64,000 bases of DNA from Brienomyrus brachyistius (lineage: Eukaryota; Chordata; Actinopteri; Osteoglossiformes; Mormyridae). How positions within the stretch are numbered: position 1 is the stretch's first letter; every line of letters begins with the position of its first letter. The notes under the pieces were generated by a model. It ran no database searches. It was given only the letters and a program-made list of their open reading frames with translations, and was not told where the DNA came from. Made by a program: the position numbers and the translations under genes. The stretch is taken from assembly GCF_023856365.1 (NCBI RefSeq), contig NW_026042457.1, positions 62,001-126,000 on the forward strand, written 5' to 3'. This document shows, in pieces, positions 11,581 to 22,439 of this stretch.

Positions 11581-13768
11581 TCAGCCATCAGAAACAGCCA
11601 GACGGTCTCCTTCAGCTTCTTTAGTGTCCTTGGAAGCCAAGGCAGTTTTAGGTCTGAGAAGAGGTTTATCAGAAGGACACATATTACGTCGTTTGTCCTG
11701 AAATGTAACATGGGGAGGAAAAGTTAAGCGGTTTAGTCAGATTGGAGTCGTTTATTCAGCAGTGGCAGCGCCAGTGACTTAATGCTACAGGTGCTATAGG
11801 GGAGTGAGATTATTTAGACCGGGTGCTTTAGCTTTTCAGCTTATGTAGATGGTGTATAGAAGCACACAGCACGATAAGCTACAGCATGGATAAAATAGGA
11901 TAAAATATGAAATTCTAACGTCTAGCTCACAGAGCCTCTATGTGTACTTTGAAGAAAAAATACACTACAAGTATGCTGTAAAAACCGCAAAAATGTCTTA
12001 CACAATATACAGATTGTACAGATAGTTAAAGAAAAAATGAAACCAATATTTTGGGGGTGCTGTGGGGGTACTATGGTCATTGGAGGAGGAGCTAGAGCCC
12101 CCCCCCCCAAGCTTTTCCTTGGTGCTGCCACTGTTGTTCAGATTAAAAGTAACATTGTCATTAATAAACAGTACTCTGATCAAATTTTTGCATGTACAAA
12201 CACAATCAAAGTTTAACCACATGTTTAGACACAATTCACACACCTGTTACATTTCCATAATGCTAAGACTCTCTACACTTACTTCATCCACTTTCTTGTT
12301 TGGTACACAGTCATTTGATGGATGTGTAAGATCATTACCAGACCGTCTGCTGCAAACTCTACAGTTAATGAATGGCTGCAAAAACACACAGACACACAAA
12401 AACAGTATTTAAAGAGTGGTGGGCAATAAATACAGTGAGAGAAGGTGTAGTAAAGATATATCTAATGATTTAAGGCAGAGCTGCTGGAGTGCAGGGTTTA
12501 ATGACACAGAACAATTTTAGAGGAAAGAGCTTCCAAAGCAGGGTCACCATAAGGCTATATTATACAAAGCAAGTTCATCTAAAAGTATGAACAACAAATC
12601 CCGTTTAACTGAACACTGCTCTGTATTAAAATACTGTCCTCCGATCAAGCTAAGTGGTCCTGTAGTTCACTATTTAAAGAGGTAAATTTAAAGGGTAATT
12701 CACACTGCACATCTACCCTGCTCTGACCAGGTTTAATTACTGGCTTTCTAATTAAAACAAGAGTTAAGTCCTGCCCTTTCACCACAAAACACCACACTGC
12801 CATTTAAGGCTGATTTCAACAATGAGTTTTAGTTAACCTGGCTCGATTGAGTTAACTCTGGGTATGTAAAACCCGCTTTGTAGTACAGCCCACAGGTCTT
12901 TAAATAAGGCCAGCTAGGGTTCATAGCTCGAAGCATAATCTACAGGTCACCCCTCAGATGATTAGCATTTGCTTCTGCCTGGTAATCCAGCCTTTAAGCC
13001 TGTAAACCTACTAAAATTTGAGAATAAGGTGAAGGAACTGGCTCTTTGAGGCCACCTATGTATTTGTTACTTTATTGTTGGCTAACTTTCCCCCGCAGGG
13101 CATCAAAAAAGTTAACATGAACCTAAATTAATTTGCTAACTGATATGTCCAATGCTCACAGTCACAGTGACTCTTTACTTACCCTCTTGTCCATGAAAAT
13201 ACAGTCAGCCCGATGGTCTGTTGCAGTTGACTTTGGACATTTTGTTGCTCTCAAGAGAATCTCAATGTCAATGTATTCACTGCTGATCTAAATCACATAA
13301 ACACGTTATATACAAAATTGCCTACAACTGTTTTAAAGGCAATATAACAAACAATAATCACCCAAAAAATGGCAAACTGTCACAGACTTGACTGCAGCAG
13401 ATTCAGAGAGAAACTGTGAGAAGGTAAAATTGACCAGGGCTGAGATATACAACCATCACTTTCATTGTGAAGAGACATTAAGCATCATATGCATTGAAAT
13501 TAAAACATCAAAATCAATGTGATACTCATTAGTTCAGCTTGCAGATGATGAAAGTTTCACACTTTTGTAAACACTTTCTCAGCAGTTACCTTCGGACGGC
13601 CCTGGATGTTATAGAAATTCATGTGCTGACGGGTTCCTTGATGAGCATTTTCGACTGCGAGTTTAATGGCCGTCTTGTGAGTGCAGGGAGACTGTGGTAA
13701 TCTTGCTGGGCCTCTGTGGAGATAAGCAGAGCTCCATAAGCCAAAACCAGAAGCAGCAGGCGGGTCAT
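11581..13768 (-). pseudogene. Chemerin-like cystatin-fold secreted protein, four exons, exon 1 frameshifted (copy A)
   Basis: Minus-strand exons with canonical splice sites: exon 1 13590-13768, exon 2 13183-13287 (35 codons), exon 3 12283-12375 (31 codons), exon 4 11581-11697 (38 codons plus TGA); all junctions are phase 0. Exon 1 starts with a signal peptide (MTRLLLLVLAYGALLIST), then the cystatin-like AIKLAVENAHQGTR segment. Exons 2-4 hold six cysteines; the first four are spaced C-x11-C-x10-C-x2-C, close to chemerin (RARRES2), a secreted chemoattractant/adipokine. Cathelicidin-type proteins share the exon layout but usually have four cysteines. The signal-peptide frame and the AIKL frame are out of register between residues about 25 and 35, and the signal frame would stop within exon 1. 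Both copies share this, so it is an old lesion, an unrecognised exon structure or a shared assembly error. Confidence 0.5.
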
Positions 13769-13909
13769 CTTCCTCTCAGCTTTGAAGGGAGAAGCAGGAC
13801 TGAGGACACTGATCTGTGGTCCCCTTATCCAGCACGTCCAGGGGCGTGTCCTTCACTCGAAACAAACAGACCTTTGAACAACATTGGAAAACTCTTCAGG
13901 ATGAATTGA

Positions 13910-14092
13910 GGCAGGTGGTCAAGTGGGTTTATTGTTATTTCAGCAATATACACAGTACACAGTGAAAGGAAACATTGTTCCTCCTGGACCACGGTGCAAC
14001 ACAAAGAAGAAAAACAGAAACAACACAAGATGACACAAGTGCGGGCAAGATAGAACTATACAGAGTGAAAGGAGCACAAACAGAGGGAGAAA
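13910..14092. repeat. Probable LINE-derived spacer (copy A; same at 53562-53744)
   Basis: It contains tattgttatttcagcaatat, then acagtacacagtgaaaggaa, followed by a purine-rich stretch, the style of CR1/Rex1 LINE untranslated ends in fish. It lies directly before LINE coding fragments. Weak assignment. Confidence 0.3.
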
Positions 14093-14490
14093 GTGCAAGA
14101 TAAACACAAGAGCAACAATACAATACTACAGGACAAGACAGCGCAGTCAAGAACACAGAGTGCAGCCAGAGCTAACCTGAATAGGGGCATCAAGGTTGCC
14201 AGGCAGGCAGAGAAACAGAAAATAGAGGTCTACTTCACATACAACAACCCACAGTGGGTGTGGCAGGGAATACAACACATTACAAACTTCAAAGGCAACA
14301 ACACCGTCACTGTTAACAGCAACGCCCTTTTAGCAAAGGAGCTAAACAGCTTCTTTGCTCGTCTGGAGGAACACAGAGCAGACATAGCCACACTGCCCCC
14401 TCCCCCAATCTCCAGCACTCACAGACTCCCTCTGCAGGAACACCACGCGAGAAGGCACATTGCATCTCTAGGTGTGTGGAGTTTAAGACA
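14093..14490 (+). pseudogene. CR1/Rex1-type LINE ORF2 fragment, region between endonuclease and RT (copy A)
   Basis: The frame reads QWVWQGIQHITNFKGN, then LAKELNSFFARLEEHRADIA, the linker ahead of the reverse transcriptase in CR1/Rex1-like non-LTR elements. It has neither endonuclease nor RT catalytic motifs. It is cut at about 14490 by the next LINE fragment. Same at 53745-54142. Confidence 0.7.
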
Positions 14491-14493
14491 AGG

Positions 14494-15034
14494 CAAGTGA
14501 TGCTACGATAATATAATTCCTTGGTAAGACCCCACCTAGAATATTGCGTGCGGGTTTGGTTACCATACCTTAAGAAGGACATTGCTGCCTTGGAAAAGGT
14601 GCAACGTAGGGCAACGAGAATGATTCCTGGTCTTAGAGGAATGTCTAATGAGGAGAGGTTAGCTGAGCTGAATCTGTTTAGCCTCGAGCAAAGGAGACTA
14701 AGGGGGGACATAATCCAGGTGTTTAAGATTCTAACAGGTCTGGATGCTGTTCAGCCAAATGGCTATTTCAATGTTAGTTTAAATACCAGAACTCGTGGCC
14801 ATAAGTGGAAATTAGCTGGAGAACATTTTAAAACGAATTTGATGAAGCATTTCTGTACACAGCGTGTAGTTAGAGTATGGAATAGTCTTCCTGTTATTGT
14901 AACACAAGCTAAAACCCTGGGTTCTTTTAAATCAGAGCTAGATAAGATTTTTGAGCTATTAGCTAAGTTCTCCTCAAAGGAGCTTGATGGGCCGAATGGC
15001 CTCCTCTCATTTGTAAATCTCTTTGGTTCTTATG
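14494..15034 (+). pseudogene. C-terminal fragment of a CR1-like LINE reverse transcriptase (copy A)
   Basis: The frame reads VRPHLEYCVRVWLPYLKKDI, EKVQRRATRMIPGLRGM and LRGDIIQVFKIL, the typical post-RT C-terminus of jockey/CR1-type polymerases. The 3' end carries gatgggccgaatggcctcct and a ttcttatg tail. It is 5' truncated, as usual for LINE insertions. Same at 54146-54686. Confidence 0.75.
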
Positions 15035-15125
15035 AGTCAGCTTACAGAGATGAGGTCCAGAAACTGATAGGTTGGAGTTCAGCAAACAATTTGGCACTAA
15101 ACAGCACAAAGACAAAGGAATCACT
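15035..15125 (+). pseudogene. Short downstream piece of the interrupted Rex1-like RT (copy A)
   Basis: The frame encodes YRDEVQKLIGWSSANNLALN and STKTKE, the conserved segment just after the catalytic YxDD box in Rex1/CR1 polymerases. It belongs to the same family type as 14093-14490, so the CR1-like piece appears to lie inside an older, already deleted Rex1-like copy. Same at 54687-54777. Confidence 0.55.
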
Positions 15126-17295
15126 GACTTCAGGAAGGATGGAGGCGACACTGGCCTGCCTAGATGGATGGATGGATGTTTTTATTGACATTGTAAGTAC
15201 AATGAGATTTAGTTTGGAACGCGCCAGCAGCTACACAGTATATTTACAATTATATAGATTGTGAGGCATAAAATAAGGTGTGAGTAATATAACATAACGA
15301 CATAATATAAGTAATCATTAATTAATCATTACAGATGGTATGAGGTGTGAACCGCTAGGCTGCTATGGCATGTTTGGTATCAAACCGATGGAAAATCACT
15401 CCAGTTTCCAAATCTGGTCAGTGGTTACCACGAAAGTGAATATATCAAAAGTTACACCAGCCTAACGAAAATCATCAATACAAGGGAAATCACTCTGGTC
15501 ATAAATCTCAAAAGGACTGATACAGACCCCCTTCCGAAAGCCCGCCAAATGGATGGTCAGCCATTGGTCCAGGAGTCGAATTCCTGGTCACTCCTATTCA
15601 CGAACTTTACACTATAAAACCTGGCACCTCAGAACAAAGCCAGGAGAGGAGAAACAGAAGGGAGGAGAAAACAAAAGACCATCAGCACGAAGAGAGGCAG
15701 AGAACATCAGCCCAAGAGAAGAGAAGCCCACAAGAAGCCCTCCTGAAGCCTATCAGTGAAGACCCAGCTGGACAGAGAACTGCAACCAAGCCCAAGCTTC
15801 ACCAGGAGAGGGAATCAGAGGGGCTCCACTCCAACAACCGCTGCAAACACCGCGCCTCCCTGAGTGCCATCACCCATCAGCTCATCAGCCTCCGCAACCA
15901 ACTGCCAAGACCCCCCCCCCCCCACTCTGCAACCAAGTAAACAAACTTCCTTTCATTTATAACAACCTAAACTCCTATTCACCTGCTATATTACTTTAGG
16001 ACAGTATTTCCACAAATTGCTTGCTTTGCAGAACAGTATTTTCCCTTTTAAGGTTACTCATTTTAAATCTGGTCATTGCATTTTCATGATTACATTGTTT
16101 GTGTCCACTCCGTTATTTCGTGTTTATTGTTTGTTAGGTGTAATGTCTGTCTTATGTTAGTTATAGGAATAAATGCATGTCTTTTACACAACTTCAGCCT
16201 CCGTTCATTGAGTGCTCACAAGAATCCCTGCCTGTGCGATCTACGCTCTGAAACCTCAAATTCGCCTGAAATATCGCGAGACTCTCTCTCATTGGCCGTG
16301 AGGGGAGCTTCGCTACCGATCGTTTACATTACCTGGTGACGCAGCTCGTTGGACAAGCCTTCTATTCTAACCCAGGTTATTACGTGATACTGGTTATTAA
16401 TGAGTTCCATTTAAGTCACACATTAACAGACTCACGGTGTTTCGCAATTGAGTTTGAGCCGACCATTCAGCATAAAAATTGGTTAATAATCACAAGGCAC
16501 AAGGTTTAAACTTATTCTGAGCACACAATTTAAACTTTTTATGACCGAACGTGCAGTGAAGAAGCGCTACTGTCAACTGGTTGCAAAAGTCGCACTCATG
16601 GCAATCTGAAGGCATTTAAGCGGGATCATATGGGCTTATTATAGTTATTTTTATTTCTATTATTAGTAGTTATATTATTTTGTTTTATTTTCGGTGATTT
16701 CATTGTAGTTCTTTCGTATTAAACTGCAGTAAACTTTAACCCTATGTCTGACGAGATTCTCAGATGTAGCGCTTTGTTTCCAGGTTCAATTCGGACGAGT
16801 GTCTCCGTTTCTATATATCCTGGGAGAGATCTCTCTATTAGCGAACGGGAATACTTGTTATGAGGTTCTAACCTAAATTATGTTGCGCTTGGACATAAGA
16901 CCGATAGCTTAGTTACCTATCAGGATCATACTCGTATGTGTGTGCCTGCTTTAGACAAAGCAAGTTTAACACAACTTTGCGCTGTGAGCCAAGTGTGTGT
17001 CATTTAGAAATTGGGAGTCTCCTGTGCTTGAGACCCGCCGTGGTTAAGCACCATTTGCGACGAGATATAGTGCACTCACAATTTAAATCTGTCGCCGTAA
17101 CGCGTGCGCCGTCTCGCTTCAGTAATTGTTTTAAGGGGTGATGACGAAGATGACGAATTTACTTTCCTGAAGAGGAGCAGGATGGGTCACGCGTTCTGTA
17201 AGATTTGTCTCCCACGGGGAAGGAACGATGTCAGTCGGCATGAAAAATCCAAGTCATTAGTGAATGACAGAGCCGCATGAGTGAACATGAAAAAT
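15126..17295. other. Unassigned region with one promoter-like patch (copy A; same at about 54778-56950)
   Basis: At 15560-15620 an inverted CCAAT (attgg) precedes TATAAAA at 15613-15619, followed by a purine-rich stretch and a C-run near 15917. A short open frame crosses it but shows no domain. The rest is non-coding as far as I can see; the right part may be the 5' leader of the L2 at 17688. Confidence 0.3.
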
Positions 17296-17299
17296 TAAT

Positions 17300-17395
17300 A
17301 GAAAATAAATGACAAATGGTTATTTTATATTTTATATATTTTATATATTTATATTTATATTATATTTTATATAATTTATATTATTTTATATTTCC
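17300..17395. repeat. TATTTTATAT low-complexity tract (copy A; same at about 56955-57045)
   Basis: Irregular repeats of tattttatat and tatatttata are bounded on the right by cctgtcttaaaatgtaaggg. The same tract with the same right border recurs within the copy-B expansion (60620-60720 and 60900-60985), so it took part in the local rearrangement there. Confidence 0.8.
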
Positions 17396-17399
17396 TGTC

Positions 17400-19135
17400 T
17401 TAAAATGTAAGGGATACACATGGTCATTTCCGTTGTTTCCTGTTTCCTGCGAGAGTGATACTGACTGCTAGCGCGCGAACTTTGAAACCATAGATATCAC
17501 CTAAATAATAATTCGAGTTAAGTCATTGGGAAAAAGCTTCGCAAGATTAATAATCCTCCAAAATAAATAAATAAAATTTCCCAGACCCCGACGGATTAAT
17601 CACCTACGCAAGTACCGACCCACGATCTTCGTTCAATTAAGAAGGTGCTTCCAGCCTTACAGCCTCAGTTTACGTAAGTACAACGCCATGTCTACTGTTC
17701 CGTGTTCTGAGTGTAATATGTTTAGCTATTCTTCTCCAGTCATTAGCGGTATTTATACATGTGAGAAGTGTCAGTTAGTCGCTAGACTGACGGAGAAGAT
17801 TGTAGTGTTAGAGGGACGTATCCGGACGTTACATAACATTCAGGAGAATGAGAGTTTTATTGACTCAGTATTAGCGGCTCCGGATATGTCCGCGATAGCC
17901 AGTAAGTCTCCCCCTGCTCCGGCAGCAGAGCCTTCGCAGCAAGGCGAGTGGGTGACGACCCGGCGGCATAGTCGCAAATCCAAACCAAACTTACACCGGC
18001 ACCATTCGCCTATCCGCGTTTCCAACAGGTTCTCCCCACTCAGTGAAACTCCCACTGAGACGCCTGTTGAAAGTGCTCTAATAATTGGTGATTCTATTCT
18101 AAGAAACGTGAGAGTAGCGACTCCAGCGACCATTGTAAATTGTCTCCCGGGTGCCAGAGCGACCGACATCTCGGCAAATTTAAAAGTGCTGGCTAAAAGT
18201 AAACGTAAATACTCTCAGATAGTTATCCACGTCGGCACTAATGATGTCCGATTGAGGCAATCGGAGATCACAAAGGCAAATTTTAAAGAGGTGTGCAACA
18301 TTGCGAAGAAGATGTGTGTGTCAGTAACGTGCTCTGTCCAGACTAAAAACTCAAGTCCAGACTAAAAACACACCTGTTTAGTTTAGCGTATAGGGACACT
18401 AGTTCTAGCCCTAGCTAACTCTTCACTCCCAGGCAGACCTGTAGTGTGAGGTGTAGAGCTGGGTGGGGATCGGTGCCATTGGCTTTGGATGAACTGGATT
18501 GTCAGTGCTGTCACTCTAGCTTTGCAATCTCTTGTGGAACTGGAGTGCTGACATTTCAGGGACTCCCCATGCCGGCATTCCCACTTGCCTCTCCCTCCTA
18601 CTGATGCTGCCATAGCCATATCTGCCGGAGCTTGCAGATTGCACTTCATATTGTACTCACCTAGCTTTTAGCACTGCCAATAGCCTCCTCTACTATGCCT
18701 AATTGTACATTTTATTTCCCCTACTCCTCCTGGGGGTGATGCCTGGAGACCTCAATCTATCAAGATATCCAGCACACCCGACCACCACCAGTGACGTCCC
18801 TGCATCCAGCTCGCCGTTCTGATCTTCCATGTATGACCCGCTGCCTTACCTCTGGTTGCCTGGCAATTGGAAGAAGACTCGGCTTCGGCATTGGCTTATC
18901 TTCCTTGCTCTCCTCTCTCTATTTGACTATCCCTGCCGGCCCCTGGAGGATGGGCTTCCCCTTTGAGTCTGGTCCCTCTCAAGGTTTCTTCCTTCTAGGG
19001 AGTTTTTCCTTGCCACTGTCGCCTATGGCTTACTCACTGGGGGCTTTGGGTGAGGATACTGTAAAGCGCTTTGAGACAATGTAATGTTGTGATAATGCGC
19101 TATATAAAAATAAATTTGTTTGTTTGTTGTTGTTG
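17400..19135 (+). mobile_element. Internally deleted L2 LINE: ORF1 joined to the ORF2 end and 3' UTR (copy A)
   Basis: ORF1 starts at 17688. At about 18340-18365 the sequence switches to the last codons of ORF2 and then the L2 3' untranslated region, matching 41269-42040. The terminal gcgctatataaaaataaatt block and a TTG-rich tail close the element. The 5' limit is estimated. Such a copy can only move with proteins from a complete L2. Confidence 0.75.
17688..18365 (+). pseudogene. L2 ORF1 fragment with SGNH-esterase domain, truncated by deletion (copy A)
   Basis: The 225-residue frame begins with two CxxC pairs (PCSEC and TCEKC), a zinc-ribbon/PHD-like motif, followed by a short coiled-coil-like stretch and a basic/Pro linker. 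It then enters an SGNH hydrolase fold: GDSILRN at residues 134-140 (catalytic Ser block) and HVGTNDV at 182-188. ORF1 proteins of this type bind RNA and carry an esterase in CR1/L2 LINEs. The last SGNH block with the catalytic Asp/His is gone, and the C-terminus is a few residues of ORF2. Esterase activity is unlikely. Confidence 0.75.
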
Positions 19136-19227
19136 ATACTGGAGCCTGGTTGCGGTGGTGGGATGGCTCACGGCGGGTGCCGGAAAATTTCCTTTATTTT
19201 CAAATCCAAACCTTGACAGGTATGCTG

Positions 19228-20216
19228 CTGTTCCAAATCATGGGTGCATGTTACAAGTGCGGAACATATTTTAACTTAGTACTAACTTAGCATCATATTT
19301 GATCTGATTCGACTGAATATCCCAGGTTTCCATCTCTCATGCATCTGGTGTGACGTGTTTTCAGACTCTCAGGCTGGCGCAAAGAAATCTTACGGGAATT
19401 GAACGTCTCACTCCGGCCAGCTGACCAAAGTTGGTAACCTTGGTATTGTGTGTAGGAGATTCGGTATAACTATAATTTCGTTCTCCATTTACATGCCCGT
19501 AGTGTCTTTAAGTGTTATGTAGTTTTGCCTGAAACGCAAAAATAAAACAAAGCAATTAAAGCCGTAAGTGGCTCAAATTGTGCTGTAGCGATTGAAGAAC
19601 TTTTGTCGGAAGTTGGATTCGAACCCACGCCTTACTTGGGAGAACAGAATACCAGAATAGAGTAGGTTAAGTCCAGCCTTGGCTTCCAAGCTGACGTTTT
19701 TCTACATATGTGCTTGTGTATCATGGACAGTAAGAGGGGGCAGGCAAGGAGAGAATTTCTCTCTTTGGGGATCAATAGAGTGTTGTTATTATAACGTCTA
19801 AAAAGTATGATGGTCTGTCGATAAATCAATAACAATATCAATGAAGTCAATGTTTATCTAAAGGAATCAGAATTCAGGAAAAGCCAGGGGCCGGACCGAG
19901 TGTAGGGGGCGTGGCCAGAGACAGCCTGCTGACTGTTCCAAATCATGGGTGCATGTTACAAGTCCGGAACATATTTTAACTTAGTACTAACTTAGCATCA
20001 TATTTGATCTGATTCGACTGAATATCCCAGGTTTCCATCTCTCATGCATCTGGTGTGACGTGTTTTCAGACTCTCAGGCTGGCGCAAAGAAATCTTACGG
20101 GAATTGAACGTCTCACTCCGGTCAGCTGACCAAAGTTGGTAACCTTGGTATTGTGTGTAGGAGATTCGGTATAACTATAATTTCGTTCTCCATTTACATG
20201 CCCGTAGTGTCTTTAA
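19228..20216. repeat. Pair of 283-bp direct repeats (copy A)
   Basis: Bases 19228-19512 and 19933-20216 are nearly identical, both running from ctgttccaaatcatgggtgc to tgcccgtagtgtctttaa. They flank about 420 bp holding a tRNA-Leu-like relic and a ggcgtggccagagacagcct stretch. Copy B has three units (about 58880-59163, 61044-61327, 61754-62037), consistent with further unequal exchange there. Confidence 0.9.
19604..19695 (-). pseudogene. tRNA-Leu(UAA)-like pseudogene (copy A)
   Basis: The minus strand reads from gtcag to ttccgaca with a canonical B box (gggttcgaatcc) preceded by aaggcgt, and an anticodon-loop segment ggacttaacc. Length (92 nt) and 3' half match tRNA-Leu with its long variable arm. 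The anticodon stem and part of the acceptor stem do not pair and the A box is degenerate. It may be a tRNA-derived SINE head. Confidence 0.5.
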
Positions 20217-20789
20217 CCGGCTGCACAAACTGGATCCGCCTCCATTACGACACAACTTTGCCCTTATTGGCTTAAGAATTTAGTCACATACATGACGTAT
20301 ATCTGCTATTTCTCCCGAGAAGCAGGTAAAGCAGTGGTAACTGCTTTGTAGTTAATTTACCTGGTAAAATTAAGTTTAAATAAATGATATAAATACTGTA
20401 ATAGTACTCGTGAGCTTTGTTTATTTGTTATTAGTTATTGTAATGTTGCGCTGCTTTATTTGTTTAATCGTCTAGTCTGTGGAGACATTCAAGTTAATCA
20501 AATAAGAATTGCACTGTACACTGTACATGACCATAAAAACTTTGTATCCTTGAAATAAATGTTTTTGATCTTTTCCTTGGCAGTTATCTTTTTACACAGG
20601 GCCTCTATGTACACGATAGTTTTTTTTTTCACGACTAACAGTATGGATCAGGAGTTGGTTATTGTAAAAGAAGTAATGTGCATGCAGGTGATATTTGTAT
20701 AGATTTATCCACACCCTTGTAGCAGTGCTGCCATTGCAGTCAGATCTCGCAAACTAGGAGTATTAGTTGTCTTTATTTCTCTTTATTTC
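20217..20789. other. Unassigned spacer (copy A; same at 62037-62609)
   Basis: AT-rich, no supported gene. A short T-run lies at about 20620. Confidence 0.5.
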
Positions 20790-21046
20790 TTGACGCCAAC
20801 CCTCTCCATTAATCCGGGCTTGGGACTGGCACCTACCTGAGCTGGCTTGCTCCCTTAAGTGGCTGGGTTAGGCTAAACTATATATATATATTTACCAAGA
20901 CTACAATAAAACATCTCGAAATGTGTAGTCTAGCAAAACGCAGTTTAAAGAAGGTAGCCTACCTGGCGAAATTGCAAACAAATTAAGGGCGTTAGGCAGC
21001 CTTTAGATCCTACCCATCATGCACTGCAGTTTTTTGCTAATTCCTC
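20790..21046 (-). repeat. Dispersed repeat X, reverse copy, interrupted by a SINE (copy A; same at 62610-62866)
   Basis: Reverse complement of 10690-11140, from tttatttcttgacgccaacc to the ttcctcaaatggaaaac block. It resumes after the SINE at about 21424 with aaatggaaaaccattaaata. With the forward copy it makes an inverted pair about 9.7 kb apart. Confidence 0.75.
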
Positions 21047-21057
21047 AAATGGAAAAC

Positions 21058-21423
21058 TGTCCATCCATCCATCCATCCATTTTCCAAACCGCTTATCCTA
21101 CTGGATCGCGGGGGGTCTGGAGCCTATCCCGGAAGCAATGGGCACGAGACAGGGAACAACTCAGGATGGCGGGCCAGCCCATCGCAGGGCACACTCACAC
21201 ACTATTCACTCACGCATACACTCCTATGGGCAATTTAGCAACTCCAATTAGCCTCAGCATGTTTTTGGACTGTGGGGGAAACCAGAGTACCCGGAGGAAA
21301 CCCCACGATGACATGGGTAGAACATGCAAACTCCACACACATGTGACCCAGGTGGAGACTCGAACCCGGGCCCTAGAGGTGTGAGGCAACAGTGCTAACC
21401 ACTGCACCACCATGCTGCCCCCT
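21058..21423 (-). mobile_element. tRNA-headed SINE with 11-bp target-site duplication (copy A)
   Basis: Read on the minus strand the element starts with a tRNA-like head (ggtggtgcagtggttagcac, B box gggttcgag), continues with the body containing gggtttcctccgggtactct, and ends in repeated TGGA units. The 11-bp duplication aaatggaaaac flanks it (21047-21057 and 21424-21434), the mark of target-primed LINE-mediated insertion. Clean flanks imply a fairly recent insertion, before the 23.7-kb duplication. Confidence 0.85.
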
Positions 21424-21449
21424 AAATGGAAAACCATTAAATACAAAAG

Positions 21450-22210
21450 GAAAACAAAAGTGCTGTAAGACTGTATACTTATGTGTATGTTAGTAAAGGC
21501 TGTAGCTGACACAACGGACCCCACTAATTAGAAAGGGGTAATTGTACACATGTGGCATCCAGTATGTTCTTCTATAACAGTTTTTAAAAAAAAAAAAAAA
21601 CTCACATTACACAAATTGGCACTATCAAAACGAGGATTATGGGGAAAATGGGGACTGTGATGGAGATTACATACACGTAGGCATGGTATTTAGTTTTTTT
21701 TAATCTGGTCACCTTCCAGAGTAATTGTAAACTAAAACCATCTTCACCCTATTTGATTCTTTATAAATGGACAATCAGTCGTGCAGTAAATGGGGGTATA
21801 GAGAGACACAGAGCTTGTCTAACAAGAAACCCTGGGAAGCTAACATTAATAGGGTGGGTATGGATAGCAAAACCATTGATACAGATTACAGATTTATATC
21901 TCACCTGAACCCTGGCGGGCTCCGTGCCAATAGGGGTTGGGATTAGGGTTAGTTAACTTAAGTAGTAATATTGATGTGTATATTCTCCTATTCTCCAGTC
22001 AGTGAATCGTGAAACGTAATGTTAATATGTTTCTATACCTATATGTTCTGCTTAAAAACCCATAAAGGCAAGCACAGTGTTTAGACATTCTGTTACTTAG
22101 ACTAGTAAACACTAAGATCCTTCAGCTTTCAATTAACCTGACACAACAGTCTAAACAACAAATGTGTGCCATGTCATTTGTCATCTTTACATCTTGTATC
22201 CTTTATATGG
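21450..22210. other. Unassigned spacer (copy A; partly at 63270-64000)
   Basis: Contains an A-run near 21585 and otherwise unremarkable AT-rich DNA. No supported gene. Confidence 0.5.
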
Positions 22211-22439
22211 TAATTGGATTTTCAAGGTGGAATTGCAGGTCGATCATTTTAAGGATCTAGATGTAAACCTCCCTGGTGTTGCTTTAATATTTTTTTTGCA
22301 CAATTTGCTTCACACACTTCCTCCAGCAGAGAAGCTTACAATACTACACCCCACCAAATGACTGGATGATGCCTTTTTATTTAAGGTCTGGCTGTGAGCC
22401 TCGATTACCGATACACTATCTTCAGGCTCCTGCCGGGAT

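Noticed and set aside
14313..14711. A 132-codon minus-strand frame
   Set aside because: Opposite strand of clear LINE polymerase fragments.
18383..18649. A small open frame in the L2 3' untranslated region, repeated at 41297 and 58035
   Set aside because: Lies in non-coding L2 sequence and recurs only because the repeat recurs.
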